From Nonomuraea zeae (lineage in GTDB: Bacteria; Actinomycetota; Actinomycetes; Streptosporangiales; Streptosporangiaceae), in contig NZ_VCKX01000130.1 in NCBI RefSeq assembly GCF_005889725.1, forward strand, positions 1 through 32,635: 32,635 bases of DNA, given 5' to 3'. The notes beneath the pieces were generated by a model. That model was not told where the DNA came from and searched no databases. It worked only from the letters and a program-made list of their open reading frames with translations. Of the stretch, positions 23,987 to 31,539 are shown one piece after another; position 1 is the stretch's first letter, and every line of letters begins with the position of its first letter. Both the position numbers and the translations under genes were made by a program.

Positions 23987-24874
23987 GTGCTGAGCCGGGT
24001 TGTCGTCGTCCTTTCCGCCGTGGTGGCCATCGCCCTGGCGGGGCATCAGCTGATCCCCGCGCTGGGCGGGTTCACGCCGGTGATGGAGAGCCTGCTGCCC
24101 TGGCTGGGCCTGGCCGTCCCCGTGCTGCTCGCGGGCCACGTCCTGGCACGTTCCCGGCTCGCCTCGGCCGCCGCGCTGGTCCCGGGGCTGGTGTGGGCGG
24201 TGATGTTCGGCTCCACGCTGTTCCGTACGCCGCCCGGCGGGCCCAGCGACCTGGCCGTCGGCACCGTCAACGTGGGCGTGCGCAACAGCGCCTCCGGCGA
24301 GGCCGTCCGCATGATCGCCAAGGACCTCGACCTGCTCGCCGCCCAGGAGCTGACCAGCGGCGGGCCCGCGGCCAAGCAGCTCAACAAGATGTTCAAATAC
24401 CACTATCCGGTCAGCACGGTCGGCCTGTGGAGCCGCTACCCGATCAGCGAGACCAGGCCCCTCGACGTCGGCCTGGGCTGGCCGCGGGCGCTGCGCGCGG
24501 TCGTCACCACTCCCAAGGGCAAGGTGACCGTCTACGTCATGCACCTGGCCTCGGCCCGCCCCGGCGCCACCACCTCGCGCGACGCCTCGCTCGCCGCCGC
24601 CCGCAAGCTCGTCGACGACGACTCCAGCAAGCGCATCCTGCTGCTCGGCGACCTCAACACCGCCACCACCGACCGGGGCATGCGCGGGCTGACCCCGCCG
24701 CTGACCGACGCCCAGAGCGCGGCGGGCGACGGGTTCGGGTTCACCTGGCCATCGGAGTTCCCGATCACCCGGCCCGACCACATCCTGTACAGAGGGATGA
24801 CGGCCACCAAGGCGGGCGTGGCGCCCGCGACCGGCAGCGACCACAGGGCGGCCGTGGCCTCACTGCGCTTCTAG
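23987..24874 (+). CDS. Membrane-anchored endonuclease/exonuclease/phosphatase-family protein
   Basis: 295 residues. Three N-terminal membrane helices span about residues 4-82 (VVVVLSAVVAIALAG, LPWLGLAVPVLLAGHVLA, AALVPGLVWAVMFG). The EEP domain follows: VGTVNVGVRN, the metal Glu in LLAAQELTS, GLWSRYPI, VYVMHLASARPG, ILLLGDLNTATTD (catalytic Asp and Asn), TRPDHIL and the final GSDHRAAVASLRF with the catalytic His. The domain should face outward and cleave phosphodiesters of nucleic acids or lipids. The GTG at 23987 is supported by the -10 spacing. The gene's end overlaps the convergent MobA-like gene by 15 bases. Confidence 0.9.
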   Translation: MLSRVVVVLSAVVAIALAGHQLIPALGGFTPVMESLLPWLGLAVPVLLAGHVLARSRLASAAALVPGLVWAVMFGSTLFRTPPGGPSDLAVGTVNVGVRNSASGEAVRMIAKDLDLLAAQELTSGGPAAKQLNKMFKYHYPVSTVGLWSRYPISETRPLDVGLGWPRALRAVVTTPKGKVTVYVMHLASARPGATTSRDASLAAARKLVDDDSSKRILLLGDLNTATTDRGMRGLTPPLTDAQSAAGDGFGFTWPSEFPITRPDHILYRGMTATKAGVAPATGSDHRAAVASLRF

Positions 24875-25426
24875 GCGCAGCAGGTCCTCCGGGGTGTCGA
24901 TGTCGGCGGGGTCGCCGTGCTCGTCGCACGGCACCTCGGTGACCAGCTCGGGGTGCGCCTTCATGAAGGGCCTGGCCCCGACGTCGCCCACGGCCAGCTC
25001 GGCCACCTCGGCGAAGTGCCTGCGGGCGATCAGCACGGGGTTCCTGCGCCGGCCGCCATAGGTGGCGACGGCCAGCCCGGCTCCCGAGCCGATCAGCGCG
25101 CGCACCGCGCCGGGGCCGATGAGCGGCTGGTCGACCAGCGCGACCACGACGTACTCCGCCTCGCCCGGCAGCGCGCCGAGCCCGACCCGCAGCGACGAGC
25201 CCATGCCGGTCGCCCAGGCCGGGTTGCGCACCGTGACCGCGCCGCGCACCTGTACGGTGGCCGCGCCCAGCACGACCACGACAGGGTGGCAGCCGCCCTC
25301 TTCCAGCAGCCGCACGCCGCGGTCGACCAGCCGCTCGCCCTCGAACTCGAGCAGCGCCTTGGGTGTGCCGAGCCGGCTGCCCTGGCCCGCGGCCAGGAGG
25401 AGACCGGCGACGGCGGAGGTCCTCAC
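24860..25426 (-). CDS. MobA/MocA-like nucleotidyltransferase for molybdenum cofactor
   Basis: 188 residues. The nucleotide-binding motif LLLAAGQGSRLGTPKALLEF lies at the N-terminus, then NPAWATGMGSSLRVGL, VVALVDQPLIGPGAV, RRNPVLIARRHF and PADIDTPEDLLRL near the end. This is the NTP_transf_3 fold of enzymes that attach CMP or GMP to molybdopterin. Beside an xdhC gene it most likely makes the cytosine dinucleotide form used by Mo hydroxylases. The GTG at 25426 overlaps the xdhC stop (GTGA). Last gene of the four-gene maturation unit. Confidence 0.9.
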   Translation of the reverse strand: MRTSAVAGLLLAAGQGSRLGTPKALLEFEGERLVDRGVRLLEEGGCHPVVVVLGAATVQVRGAVTVRNPAWATGMGSSLRVGLGALPGEAEYVVVALVDQPLIGPGAVRALIGSGAGLAVATYGGRRRNPVLIARRHFAEVAELAVGDVGARPFMKAHPELVTEVPCDEHGDPADIDTPEDLLRLEAQ

Positions 25427-26514
25427 ATCGCCTCGTGGTGGATGCGGCCCTCCGTGTCGGACAGCGCCCGGCCGGAGCCGCCCCAGCGCAGCTGGATCAG
25501 CTCGGCCGCGATCGACACGGCCGTCTCCTCGGGGGTGCGCGCGCCGAGGTCGAGGCCGATGGGCGAGCGCAGCCTGGCCAGCTCGGCATCGGTGAGGCCG
25601 GACTCGCGCAGCCGGACGAGCCGGTCCTCGTGGGTGCGGCGCGAGCCCATGGCGCCCACGTAGCCGGCCTCGGTGCGCAGCGCCACCTCCAGCAGCGGCA
25701 CGTCGAACTTCGGGTCGTGGGTGAGCACGCAGATCACCGTACGCTCGTCCACCTGCACCGAGGCCAGGTAATCGTGGGGCCACTTGACCACCACCTCGTC
25801 GGCGTCGGGGAAGCGCTTGGCGGTGGCGAAGATCGGGCGGGCGTCGCAGACCGTCACGTGGTAGCCGAGGAACTTGCCCACCCGGGCCACCGCCGCGGCG
25901 AAGTCGATCGCGCCGAACACGAGCATGCGCGGCGGCGGCGCGAACGACTGGACGAACACCGACAGGTCGTCCAGCCGCCGCTCCCCGTGCCCGCCGTAGT
26001 GCCTGATGCCGGTCAGCCCCTGGGCGAGCATGCCGCGGGCGTCGTCGTCCACGGCCTCGTCGAGGCGTTCGATGCCCAGGGTGCCCGACGAGCGCTCCGG
26101 CCAGATGATCCGGCGGGCGCCGATGGGCCCCGGCCCGGAGACGATCGTGGCGACGGCCACCGGCTCGTGCGCCTCCACCGACGCCGAGATCTCCCCCAGC
26201 TCGGGAAAGGTCTCGATCGAGACGGGCTCGACGAGGATGTCGATGATGCCGCCGCAGGTGAGCCCGACGGCGAACGCGTCGTCGTCGGTGACGCCGTACC
26301 GCTGCAGGAGGGGCGCGTCGATCTCGGCGGCCAGCTCGAACACCGCGCCTTCGACGCAGCCGCCCGACACGCTGCCGACGACCTCGTCCCCTCGCACCGC
26401 CATCGCCGCGCCCGGCGGGCGCGGCGCGCTGCTCCACGTGCCCACCACCGTCGCCAGCCCGAACCTGAGCCCCGACCTCCACCACCGCATGATCTCCGGC
26501 AGCACGTCACGCAT
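25423..26514 (-). CDS. XdhC/CoxF-family maturation factor
   Basis: 363 residues. The N-terminal XdhC/CoxI domain has VVGTWSSAPRPPGAAMAV and GSVSGGCVEGAV, the conserved Cys motif, with FAVGLTCGGIIDILVEP after it. The C-terminal Rossmann domain has MLVFGAIDFAAAVARVGKFLG, VCDARPIFAT, VICVLTHDPKFDVPLLEVAL, YVGAMGSRRTHEDR and RSPIGLDLGARTPEETAVSIAAEL. XdhC binds molybdenum cofactor, supports its sulfuration and loads it into Mo hydroxylases. I chose the ATG at 26514 (AAAGG seven bases ahead; 8-base overlap with the VWA gene) over an ATG at 26541 without a ribosome site. Confidence 0.92.
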   Translation of the reverse strand: MRDVLPEIMRWWRSGLRFGLATVVGTWSSAPRPPGAAMAVRGDEVVGSVSGGCVEGAVFELAAEIDAPLLQRYGVTDDDAFAVGLTCGGIIDILVEPVSIETFPELGEISASVEAHEPVAVATIVSGPGPIGARRIIWPERSSGTLGIERLDEAVDDDARGMLAQGLTGIRHYGGHGERRLDDLSVFVQSFAPPPRMLVFGAIDFAAAVARVGKFLGYHVTVCDARPIFATAKRFPDADEVVVKWPHDYLASVQVDERTVICVLTHDPKFDVPLLEVALRTEAGYVGAMGSRRTHEDRLVRLRESGLTDAELARLRSPIGLDLGARTPEETAVSIAAELIQLRWGGSGRALSDTEGRIHHEAM

Positions 26515-27592
26515 GCGCGAGCCTTTCGCTGAGTTGTTCATAGGCGGCCAGGCTGTGCCCGGCCACCAGCTCGTCGAGGTAGGGCAGGGCGGCCCGCATG
26601 CCCCCGGTGAGCGGCTGGTAGTCCTCGTACCCCTTGTGCGGGTTGACCCAGATCACGCGGTGCGCCTGCCTGGACAGCCGGGCCATCTGGGTGCCCAGCA
26701 GCTCCGGGTCGCCCCGCTCCCACCCGTCCGAGGCGATCACCGCCAAGGCCCCTCTGGCGCTGTAACGGGCGAGATATTCCCTGAGTTCCTCGCCCAGCCG
26801 GGTCCCGCCGCTCCAGTCCGGGATGGCCTTGGACACCTCGTTCAGCGCGGTGCCGGGGTCGCGGTGGCGCAGCTCGGCCGTGATCGGGGTGAGCCTGGTG
26901 CCGACCGAGTAGACCCGGGTGGCCCTGGGCTCGCTCCTGACCAGGGCGTGGGCGAAGCGCAGCAGGGTCTCCGCGTAGGGGGCCATCGAGCCGCTCACGT
27001 CCACGAACAGCACGACCGTCCGCGGCCTGGTGGTGTGCCTGCGGTGCCGCAGCCGGGCGACCTCGCCCTTCCTGAGCGCGTCGCGGATGGTGCGGCGCTG
27101 GTCGAGCACGCCCCGGTGCGCGCTCTCGAACCGTCGCGAGCGCCGCCGCGCCCGCCCGCTCTTCAGCATGGCCAGCATCCTGTGCACCTCGGCCCGCTCG
27201 GCGTCGGTCAGCCTGGCCACGTCGCGGTGGCGCAGCACCTCGGTCCTGCTCGCCGTCGCGGGCGCCGCCGACTCGTCGTCGCCGGCCGCGCCGTCGCCCT
27301 GCGCGGCCAGGTGCCGGGTGACGCTGGTGGTGCTCGTACGGGTCACCGCCGCCTTCTGGCCGCCGAAGTACGCGGCGAAGCACCGGTCGTATCTGGGCAG
27401 GTCGTCGGGCGTGGCGCACAGCGTGAACCGGCCGGCCCAGTAGACCTCGCCGGGGTCGGTCACGTCGAGGTGGCCGAGCGCCCGCATCAGGTTCTGGGTC
27501 CGCTCGTGATCGGCCGCGACCCCGGCCGCGCGCAGCGTCCTGGCGAACCCGGTCATGGTGGCGGCCACCGCCCCGTCCGCGCGCTCAGCCAT
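26507..27592 (-). CDS. VWA-domain protein, CoxE-like
   Basis: 361 residues. The N-terminal all-helical half has YWAGRFTLCATPDDLPRYDR and an acidic, Ala-rich insert at about 98-112. The VWA domain starts near residue 190 with the metal-binding motif VDVSGSM (DxSxS at 198-202), then SGGTRLGEEL and IASDGWERGDPELL. CoxE works with the CoxD ATPase to insert sulfur and copper or otherwise activate the active site of CO dehydrogenase-type Mo enzymes. The ATG at 27592 overlaps the AAA gene stop by eight bases. Confidence 0.92.
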   Translation of the reverse strand: MAERADGAVAATMTGFARTLRAAGVAADHERTQNLMRALGHLDVTDPGEVYWAGRFTLCATPDDLPRYDRCFAAYFGGQKAAVTRTSTTSVTRHLAAQGDGAAGDDESAAPATASRTEVLRHRDVARLTDAERAEVHRMLAMLKSGRARRRSRRFESAHRGVLDQRRTIRDALRKGEVARLRHRRHTTRPRTVVLFVDVSGSMAPYAETLLRFAHALVRSEPRATRVYSVGTRLTPITAELRHRDPGTALNEVSKAIPDWSGGTRLGEELREYLARYSARGALAVIASDGWERGDPELLGTQMARLSRQAHRVIWVNPHKGYEDYQPLTGGMRAALPYLDELVAGHSLAAYEQLSERLAHA

Positions 27593-28475
27593 GGCCGAGC
27601 AGCCCGTTGCCGAGGACGTGCGCGACGTCCTCGCGGTATTTCAGCGCCGCGCCCAGCGTGGCGGCGGCCAGGCCGGGGTCGAGCTCCTTCGCGCCCAGCG
27701 TCAGCAGCGCCTCGGTCCAGTCCAGCGTCTCCGCGACGCCGGGCGGCTTGACCAGGCCGGCCTGCCGCAGCCGCTCGGCCGCCCGCGCCACCTGCACGGC
27801 CAGCGTCTCGGTGCACTCGGGCAGCCGGCGCAGCAGGATGGCGACCTCGCGGTCGAAGCTCGGGTGCTCCAGCCAGTGGTAGAGGCAGCGCCGCTTGAGC
27901 GCGTCGTGCACCTCGCGCGTCCTGTTGGAGGTCACCACGACCACGGGCGGCTTGACGGCCTTGATCGTGCCCAGCTCGGGGATGGAGATCGTGAAATCCG
28001 AGAGCACTTCGAGCAGGAACGCCTCGAACTCGTCGTCGGCCCGGTCGATCTCGTCCACGAGCAGCACGCTGGGCTGCGTCTCGATGGCCTTCAGCAGCGG
28101 CCGCGCGATCAGGAAGCGCCGGTCGTAGATCTCCCCTTCGAGCCGGCTCACGTCGGTGATCCCGGCCGCCTCGGCGGCTTTGAGATGGAGGAGCTGGCGG
28201 GCGAAGTCCCAGTCGTACAGGGCCTGGGCCGCGTCCAGGCCCTCGTAGCACTGCAGCCTGATGAGCGGAGCCTTGAGCAGGCTCGCGAGGGTTTTGGCCA
28301 GCTCGGTCTTGCCGACCCCCGCCTCCCCTTCGAGAAACAGTGGCCGGCCCATCCGCAGCGCCAGGAAGGCGGCCGTGGCCAGTCCTTCGTCGGCCAGGTA
28401 GGTGTGCCGGTCGAGAAGCTCGATGAGCTTCTCCGGCGACTCGATGTCCATTGCCTTGATTGTCCGCCGCAGCAC
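27585..28475 (-). CDS. AAA+ ATPase, CoxD/MoxR-like
   Basis: 296 residues. It begins close to MDIESPEKLIELLDRHTYLADEGLATAAFLAL; Walker A is LEGEAGVGKTELAK, then LQCYEGLDAAQALYDWDFARQLLHLK, Walker B is VLLVDEIDRADDEFEAFLLE, then ISIPELGTIKA, and sensor 1 VVVTSNRTREVHDALKRRCLYHWLEHP. This close form of MoxR pairs with CoxE-type VWA proteins. The GTG at 28475 lies six bases after a TAGCCT -10 element (leaderless); an internal ATG at 28451 is the alternative. First gene of the unit that continues with the VWA, XdhC and MobA-like genes. Confidence 0.92.
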   Translation of the reverse strand: MLRRTIKAMDIESPEKLIELLDRHTYLADEGLATAAFLALRMGRPLFLEGEAGVGKTELAKTLASLLKAPLIRLQCYEGLDAAQALYDWDFARQLLHLKAAEAAGITDVSRLEGEIYDRRFLIARPLLKAIETQPSVLLVDEIDRADDEFEAFLLEVLSDFTISIPELGTIKAVKPPVVVVTSNRTREVHDALKRRCLYHWLEHPSFDREVAILLRRLPECTETLAVQVARAAERLRQAGLVKPPGVAETLDWTEALLTLGAKELDPGLAAATLGAALKYREDVAHVLGNGLLGHG

Positions 28476-28481
28476 GCCTTC

Positions 28482-28487
28482 AGGCTA
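28482..28487 (-). promoter_or_regulatory. -10 element of the Mo-maturation operon
   Basis: TAGCCT on the minus strand, six bases before the GTG at 28475, the same hexamer and nearly the same spacing as before the gene at 23987. The terminator at 28577-28601 upstream supports an independent promoter here. The -35 is unclear. Confidence 0.45.
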
Positions 28488-28534
28488 CGTCGACACCCGC
28501 CTCCGCGACATCGGCTCCCGCCCTCCATCGCTCA

Positions 28535-28554
28535 CGGCGATCAGCTGATCACCG
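28535..28554. promoter_or_regulatory. Palindrome upstream of the Mo-maturation operon
   Basis: GATCAGCTGATC (28539-28550) is a perfect 12-base palindrome, flanked by CGG and CCG to give 20 bases with a single mismatched pair. It lies about 50 bases upstream of the -10, where an activator or repressor could bind. Confidence 0.4.
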
Positions 28555-28576
28555 AACGGAAGCGACGGCAGGGCAG

Positions 28577-28601
28577 GCCCCCGGGACGCGCGCCCGGGGG
28601 C
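28577..28601 (-). terminator. Hairpin at the end of the riboflavin transcript
   Basis: A perfect 9-base all-GC stem (28577-28585 with 28593-28601), 7-base loop, eight bases past the PH-domain gene stop. No U tract. Confidence 0.65.
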
Positions 28602-28608
28602 GGCCGGC

Positions 28609-29058
28609 TCAGTCCTTGGCCTCGCCGCGTTCCCTGATCAAGGCCGCGAGCTCGGCCGTGGCCCGGCGGGCGCGGGCCTTCTCCGACCCCTGGATCCCCA
28701 TCGCGCCGATCGTCCGGCCGTCGGAGAAGTCGATCTTCGGCCACGGGTCGCCCACCAGGAGCGTGACCTCCAGCACCTCCGGCCAGGTGTAGCGGTGCGT
28801 GCGGATGGCGTTGACGATCGTGACGCCCTCCTCGTCGGCCTCCACGCGCACCCGCCCCAGCAGGTGCAGCACGAAGGCCACCGCGCACCCGAACAACACG
28901 ATCGCCACCCGGTCGGGCAGCTTGAACGGCTCGGCGATGAAGACGGCCATGACCACCGCCCCCGCAACGATCAGCACGGCGAAGCCGTACGGGACGATCC
29001 TTCCCCGGCTGGGACGCCAGGTTACGGGCAGGGGCGGAGGGGTGACGGGCTCTGGCAC
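28609..29058 (-). CDS. PH-domain membrane protein downstream of ribH
   Basis: 149 residues. Two membrane helices lie at about 22-42 and 50-70 (VPYGFAVLIVAGAVVMAVFI and VAIVLFGCAVAFVLHLLG), followed by a bacterial PH-like domain (VRVEADEEGVTIVNAIRTHRYTWPEVLEV ... WPKIDFSDGRTIGAMGIQG) and a charged helix. A protein of this build follows ribH in other actinobacteria too (the Rv1417 position in Mycobacterium). No function is known. The GTG at 29058 lies 19 bases after the ribH stop with no ribosome site. A TAGGTT six bases ahead could be a separate leaderless start or chance. Confidence 0.87.
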   Translation of the reverse strand: MPEPVTPPPLPVTWRPSRGRIVPYGFAVLIVAGAVVMAVFIAEPFKLPDRVAIVLFGCAVAFVLHLLGRVRVEADEEGVTIVNAIRTHRYTWPEVLEVTLLVGDPWPKIDFSDGRTIGAMGIQGSEKARARRATAELAALIRERGEAKD

Positions 29059-29077
29059 GAGGGAAACCTACCGCAGG

Positions 29078-29545
29078 TCAGTGGAGGTCCCGCAGCAGGA
29101 GTGCGGTCTCGAGCGCGGCGACGGCCGACTCGTACCCCTTGTCCTCCTTGCTTCCCGGCAGCCCCGAGCGATCGAGTGCCTGGTCCATGGTCTCGCACGT
29201 GAGCACGCCGTTGCCGACCGGAGTCCCCTCGTCCAGGGCGATCCGGGTCAGCCCGGAGGTGACCGAGTCGCAGACGTACTCGAAATGGGCGGTCTCGCCT
29301 TTGATGACCGCACCCAGGGCCACCACCGCGTCGCACCGGCGGGCCAGCGCCTGGGCGATGACCGGGATCTCCAGCGAGCCCGGCACGCGGACCACCGTCG
29401 CCGTGGCGCCGCTGTCGTCGCAGGCCGCCAGGGCCCGCGCCACGAGCTGATCGGTGATCTTGGCGTGCCAGCTGGCCGCGACCACTCCCACCGTCAGCCC
29501 CGCGGCGTCCGGCGCCGCGGCGCCCGGCCGTCCTTCCCCACTCAT
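29078..29545 (-). CDS. ribH: 6,7-dimethyl-8-ribityllumazine synthase
   Basis: 155 residues. RibH condenses the ribityl-amino-pyrimidinedione with dihydroxybutanone phosphate to give lumazine, and assembles into pentamers or 60-mer shells. Motifs: VGVVAASWHAKITDQL, VRVPGSLEIPVIAQALAR, ALGAVIKGETAHFEYV with the catalytic His, NGVLTCETMDQALDRSG and GSKEDKGYESAVAALE. The N-terminus carries about 15 extra Gly/Ala/Pro-rich residues. The ATG at 29545 has GGAGGAGGG just upstream and overlaps the stop of a mini-ORF by four bases. Confidence 0.97.
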   Translation of the reverse strand: MSGEGRPGAAAPDAAGLTVGVVAASWHAKITDQLVARALAACDDSGATATVVRVPGSLEIPVIAQALARRCDAVVALGAVIKGETAHFEYVCDSVTSGLTRIALDEGTPVGNGVLTCETMDQALDRSGLPGSKEDKGYESAVAALETALLLRDLH

Positions 29546-29607
29546 GGACCCTCCTCCGCCGGCCCCATGCTCGGGACCGGGCTGTAGCCGATTGACCGCT
29601 CGCTCAT
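29542..29607 (-). CDS. Possible mini-ORF 2 between ribBA and ribH
   Basis: Twenty-one codons and a stop. The peptide begins MSERSIGYSPVPSM and ends GPAEEGP. A GGGGGAGG ribosome site lies seven bases before its ATG. The ATG overlaps the stop of mini-ORF 1 (ATGA), and its own TGA overlaps the ribH ATG (ATGA). It aligns without gaps to mini-ORF 1 and lies within a 62-base tandem duplication. It has no known domain. It could relay ribosomes from ribBA to ribH. Confidence 0.45.
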   Translation of the reverse strand: MSERSIGYSPVPSMGPAEEGP

Positions 29608-29666
29608 GAAACGTCCTCCCCCGGCCGCAAGCCCGGGACCCGGCTGCGCCTGATCGGCCGCTCCCT
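29543..29666 (-). repeat. 62-base imperfect tandem duplication between ribBA and ribH
   Basis: Copies 29543-29604 and 29605-29666 align without gaps with 47 of 62 identical bases (76%) by eye. The 62-base period equals one 66-base mini-ORF less its 4-base overlap, so each copy contains a full ribosome site, mini-ORF and overlapping junction. Confidence 0.75.
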
Positions 29667-29669
29667 CAC
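29604..29669 (-). CDS. Possible mini-ORF 1 between ribBA and ribH
   Basis: Twenty-one codons and a stop. The peptide begins MRERPIRRSRVPGL and ends RPGEDVS. Its GTG overlaps the ribBA TGA (GTGA), with GGAGG four bases ahead inside the ribBA 3' end. Its stop overlaps the start of mini-ORF 2. Basic in the first half, acidic at the end. Confidence 0.45.
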   Translation of the reverse strand: MRERPIRRSRVPGLRPGEDVS

Positions 29670-30883
29670 GAGGCCTCCGAGATGTCGTGGCCGAGGCGGT
29701 CGCGCTTGGCCTTGAGGTATCGCTCGTTGTGGGGGTTCATGGCCACCGGCATGGGCTCGCGGCCGAGCACCTTGATGCCGTAGCCGTCCATGCCCTTGAG
29801 CTTGGCCGGGTTGTTGGTGAGCAGCCGCACCGACTTCACGCCGAGGTCGGCCAGGATCTGCCCCGCGTTGGAGAACTCCCGCGCGTCCACCGGCAGCCCC
29901 AGCTCCACGTTGGCGTCGACGGTGTCGCTGCCGTTGTCCTGGAGGCTGTACGCCTTGAGCTTGGCCAGCAGCCCGATGCCCCTGCCCTCGTGCCCGCGCA
30001 GGTAGACGACCACGCCGCGGCCCTCCTGCGCGATGGCCGACATGGCGTGCTCGAGCTGCACGCCGCAGTCGCAGCGCAGCGAGCCGAACACGTCGCCGGT
30101 CAGGCACTCGGAGTGGGCCCTGACCAGGATGTTCTCGCCGCCGGACAGGTCGCCGTAGACGAGCGCGACATGCTCGCCGCCGTCCAGCGCGCTGGCGTAC
30201 CCGTACGCCCGCCACATCCCGTACGCGTTCGGCAGCCGCGTCTCCGCGACCCTGGTGACCATGCTCTCGGCCCGCCGCCGGTGGTCGACGAGCTGTTCGA
30301 TGGAGATCAGCGCCAGGTCGTGCTCGTCGGCGAAGCGGCGCAGCTCGGGCAGCCTGGCCATGGTGCCGTCGTCGTTGACGACCTCGGCCAGCGCGCCCGC
30401 CGGGGACAGCCCGGCCAGCCTGGCCAGGTCCACGGCCGCCTCGGTGTGACCGCGCCTGGCCAGCACCCCGCCCTCGTGATAGCGCAGCGGGAAGATGTGC
30501 CCGGGGCGCACCAGCTCGTTGGGCTCGGTGGCGGAGTCGGCGAGCGTGCGGATCGTCTTGGCCCGGTCGGCCGCCGAGATCCCCGTCGTGACGCCGTCGC
30601 GGGCGTCCACGGTGATCGTGTACGCCGTGCGCATGCGCTCCTTGTTGTGGAAGACCATGAGGGGCAGCCCGAGCCGGTCGAGCTCCTTGCCCTCCATGGC
30701 CACGCAGATCATGCCGCTGGTGTGCCTGATCGTGAACGTGCACAGATCCGGCGTGGCCTTGGCGGCGGCGAAGATGAGGTCGCCTTCGTTCTCGCGGTTC
30801 TCGTCGTCGACGACCACGACGGGCTTGCCGTTGCGGATGTCCTCGACGGCTCGCTCGATGGGGTCGAGCTTGATCTCGTTCAT
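29666..30883 (-). CDS. ribBA: Bifunctional dihydroxybutanone phosphate synthase / GTP cyclohydrolase II
   Basis: 405 residues, both domains complete. The N-terminal RibB half (about 1-200) makes 3,4-dihydroxy-2-butanone 4-phosphate from ribulose 5-phosphate: VVDDENRENEGDLIFAA, FTIRHTSGMICV, RRGHTEAAVDLARLAG. The C-terminal RibA half opens GTP: VRAHSECLTGDVFGSLRCDCGVQL holds the three zinc cysteines, YLRGHEGRGIGLL the catalytic arginine region, and DLGVKSVRLLTNNPAKL follows. Both products feed RibD, RibH and RibE. The ATG at 30883 overlaps the pnuC-type gene stop (ATGA). The 3' end overlaps mini-ORF 1. Confidence 0.97.
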   Translation of the reverse strand: MNEIKLDPIERAVEDIRNGKPVVVVDDENRENEGDLIFAAAKATPDLCTFTIRHTSGMICVAMEGKELDRLGLPLMVFHNKERMRTAYTITVDARDGVTTGISAADRAKTIRTLADSATEPNELVRPGHIFPLRYHEGGVLARRGHTEAAVDLARLAGLSPAGALAEVVNDDGTMARLPELRRFADEHDLALISIEQLVDHRRRAESMVTRVAETRLPNAYGMWRAYGYASALDGGEHVALVYGDLSGGENILVRAHSECLTGDVFGSLRCDCGVQLEHAMSAIAQEGRGVVVYLRGHEGRGIGLLAKLKAYSLQDNGSDTVDANVELGLPVDAREFSNAGQILADLGVKSVRLLTNNPAKLKGMDGYGIKVLGREPMPVAMNPHNERYLKAKRDRLGHDISEAS

Positions 30884-31539
30884 TGCGCCACCGCCACGTT
30901 GAGGCCGGCCGTCCGGTATTCGCGCAGCCATTTCGCGAACCCGACGAGGACCAGCACGAAGAAGATCCCGTAAACGGCTCCGGAGACCACCAGGCCCGAG
31001 CTGAACGCCAGCGGCACCCCGACCAGGTCCACGGCCACCCACACGATCCAGAAGTCCACCAGGGCCCTGCCCTGCGCCCACGTGGCTATCGCGCTGCCGA
31101 CGAAGATGTAGGCGTCGGCGGCGACCAGGAAGGCGCCCTTCGGCAGCGGCTCGTGCGCGCCCCACGACAGGCCGGTGGCGTAGAACAGCACTCCCACCAC
31201 GGCGGTGCCCAAGATCATGAACAGGATCAGCAGCATCCGCTCCCACCACTCGGCCGGACGGACGGCGAGCTGCCTGCCGTCCTGGGTGCCGCGCCGCCAC
31301 GCCCACCAGCCGTAGATCGCCAGGCCCGCGAACAGGGCCTGCTTGAGCGCGTTACCGGTGATGTGCGCGTTGATGGAGGCGATGAACAGCAGCACCGCGC
31401 CGGCGAACTGCACCGGCCACGTCCACATCGACTTCCGCATGGCGAGCAGGACGGTGGCCAGGGCGGCGATGTTGCCGACCAGGTCCGTCCAGAGCACGTG
31501 TGTGCCGAATGCCGTAAATCCGGCGTTGGCCCAGTTCAC
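30880..31539 (-). CDS. ribM: PnuC-family transporter, probably riboflavin transporter RibM
   Basis: 219 residues with about seven membrane helices. PnuC-family features are NIAALATVLLAMRKSMWTWPVQFAGAV, GWWAWRR and the second-half AADAYIFVGSAIATWAQGRALVDFWIVWVAVDLVGVPL. In actinobacteria, PnuC homologues lying inside rib operons are riboflavin transporters (RibM), whereas isolated ones carry nicotinamide riboside. Its position between ribE and ribBA, with 4-base overlaps on both sides, favours riboflavin. The GTG at 31539 is fixed by the overlap with ribE. Confidence 0.88.
   Translation of the reverse strand: MNWANAGFTAFGTHVLWTDLVGNIAALATVLLAMRKSMWTWPVQFAGAVLLFIASINAHITGNALKQALFAGLAIYGWWAWRRGTQDGRQLAVRPAEWWERMLLILFMILGTAVVGVLFYATGLSWGAHEPLPKGAFLVAADAYIFVGSAIATWAQGRALVDFWIVWVAVDLVGVPLAFSSGLVVSGAVYGIFFVLVLVGFAKWLREYRTAGLNVAVAQ

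Noticed and set aside
23896..24030. Longer start for the LLM oxidoreductase
   Set aside because: The family start MRIGMALNY is at 23895 with a good ribosome site; the extension is Thr/Arg-rich and covers the divergent promoter.
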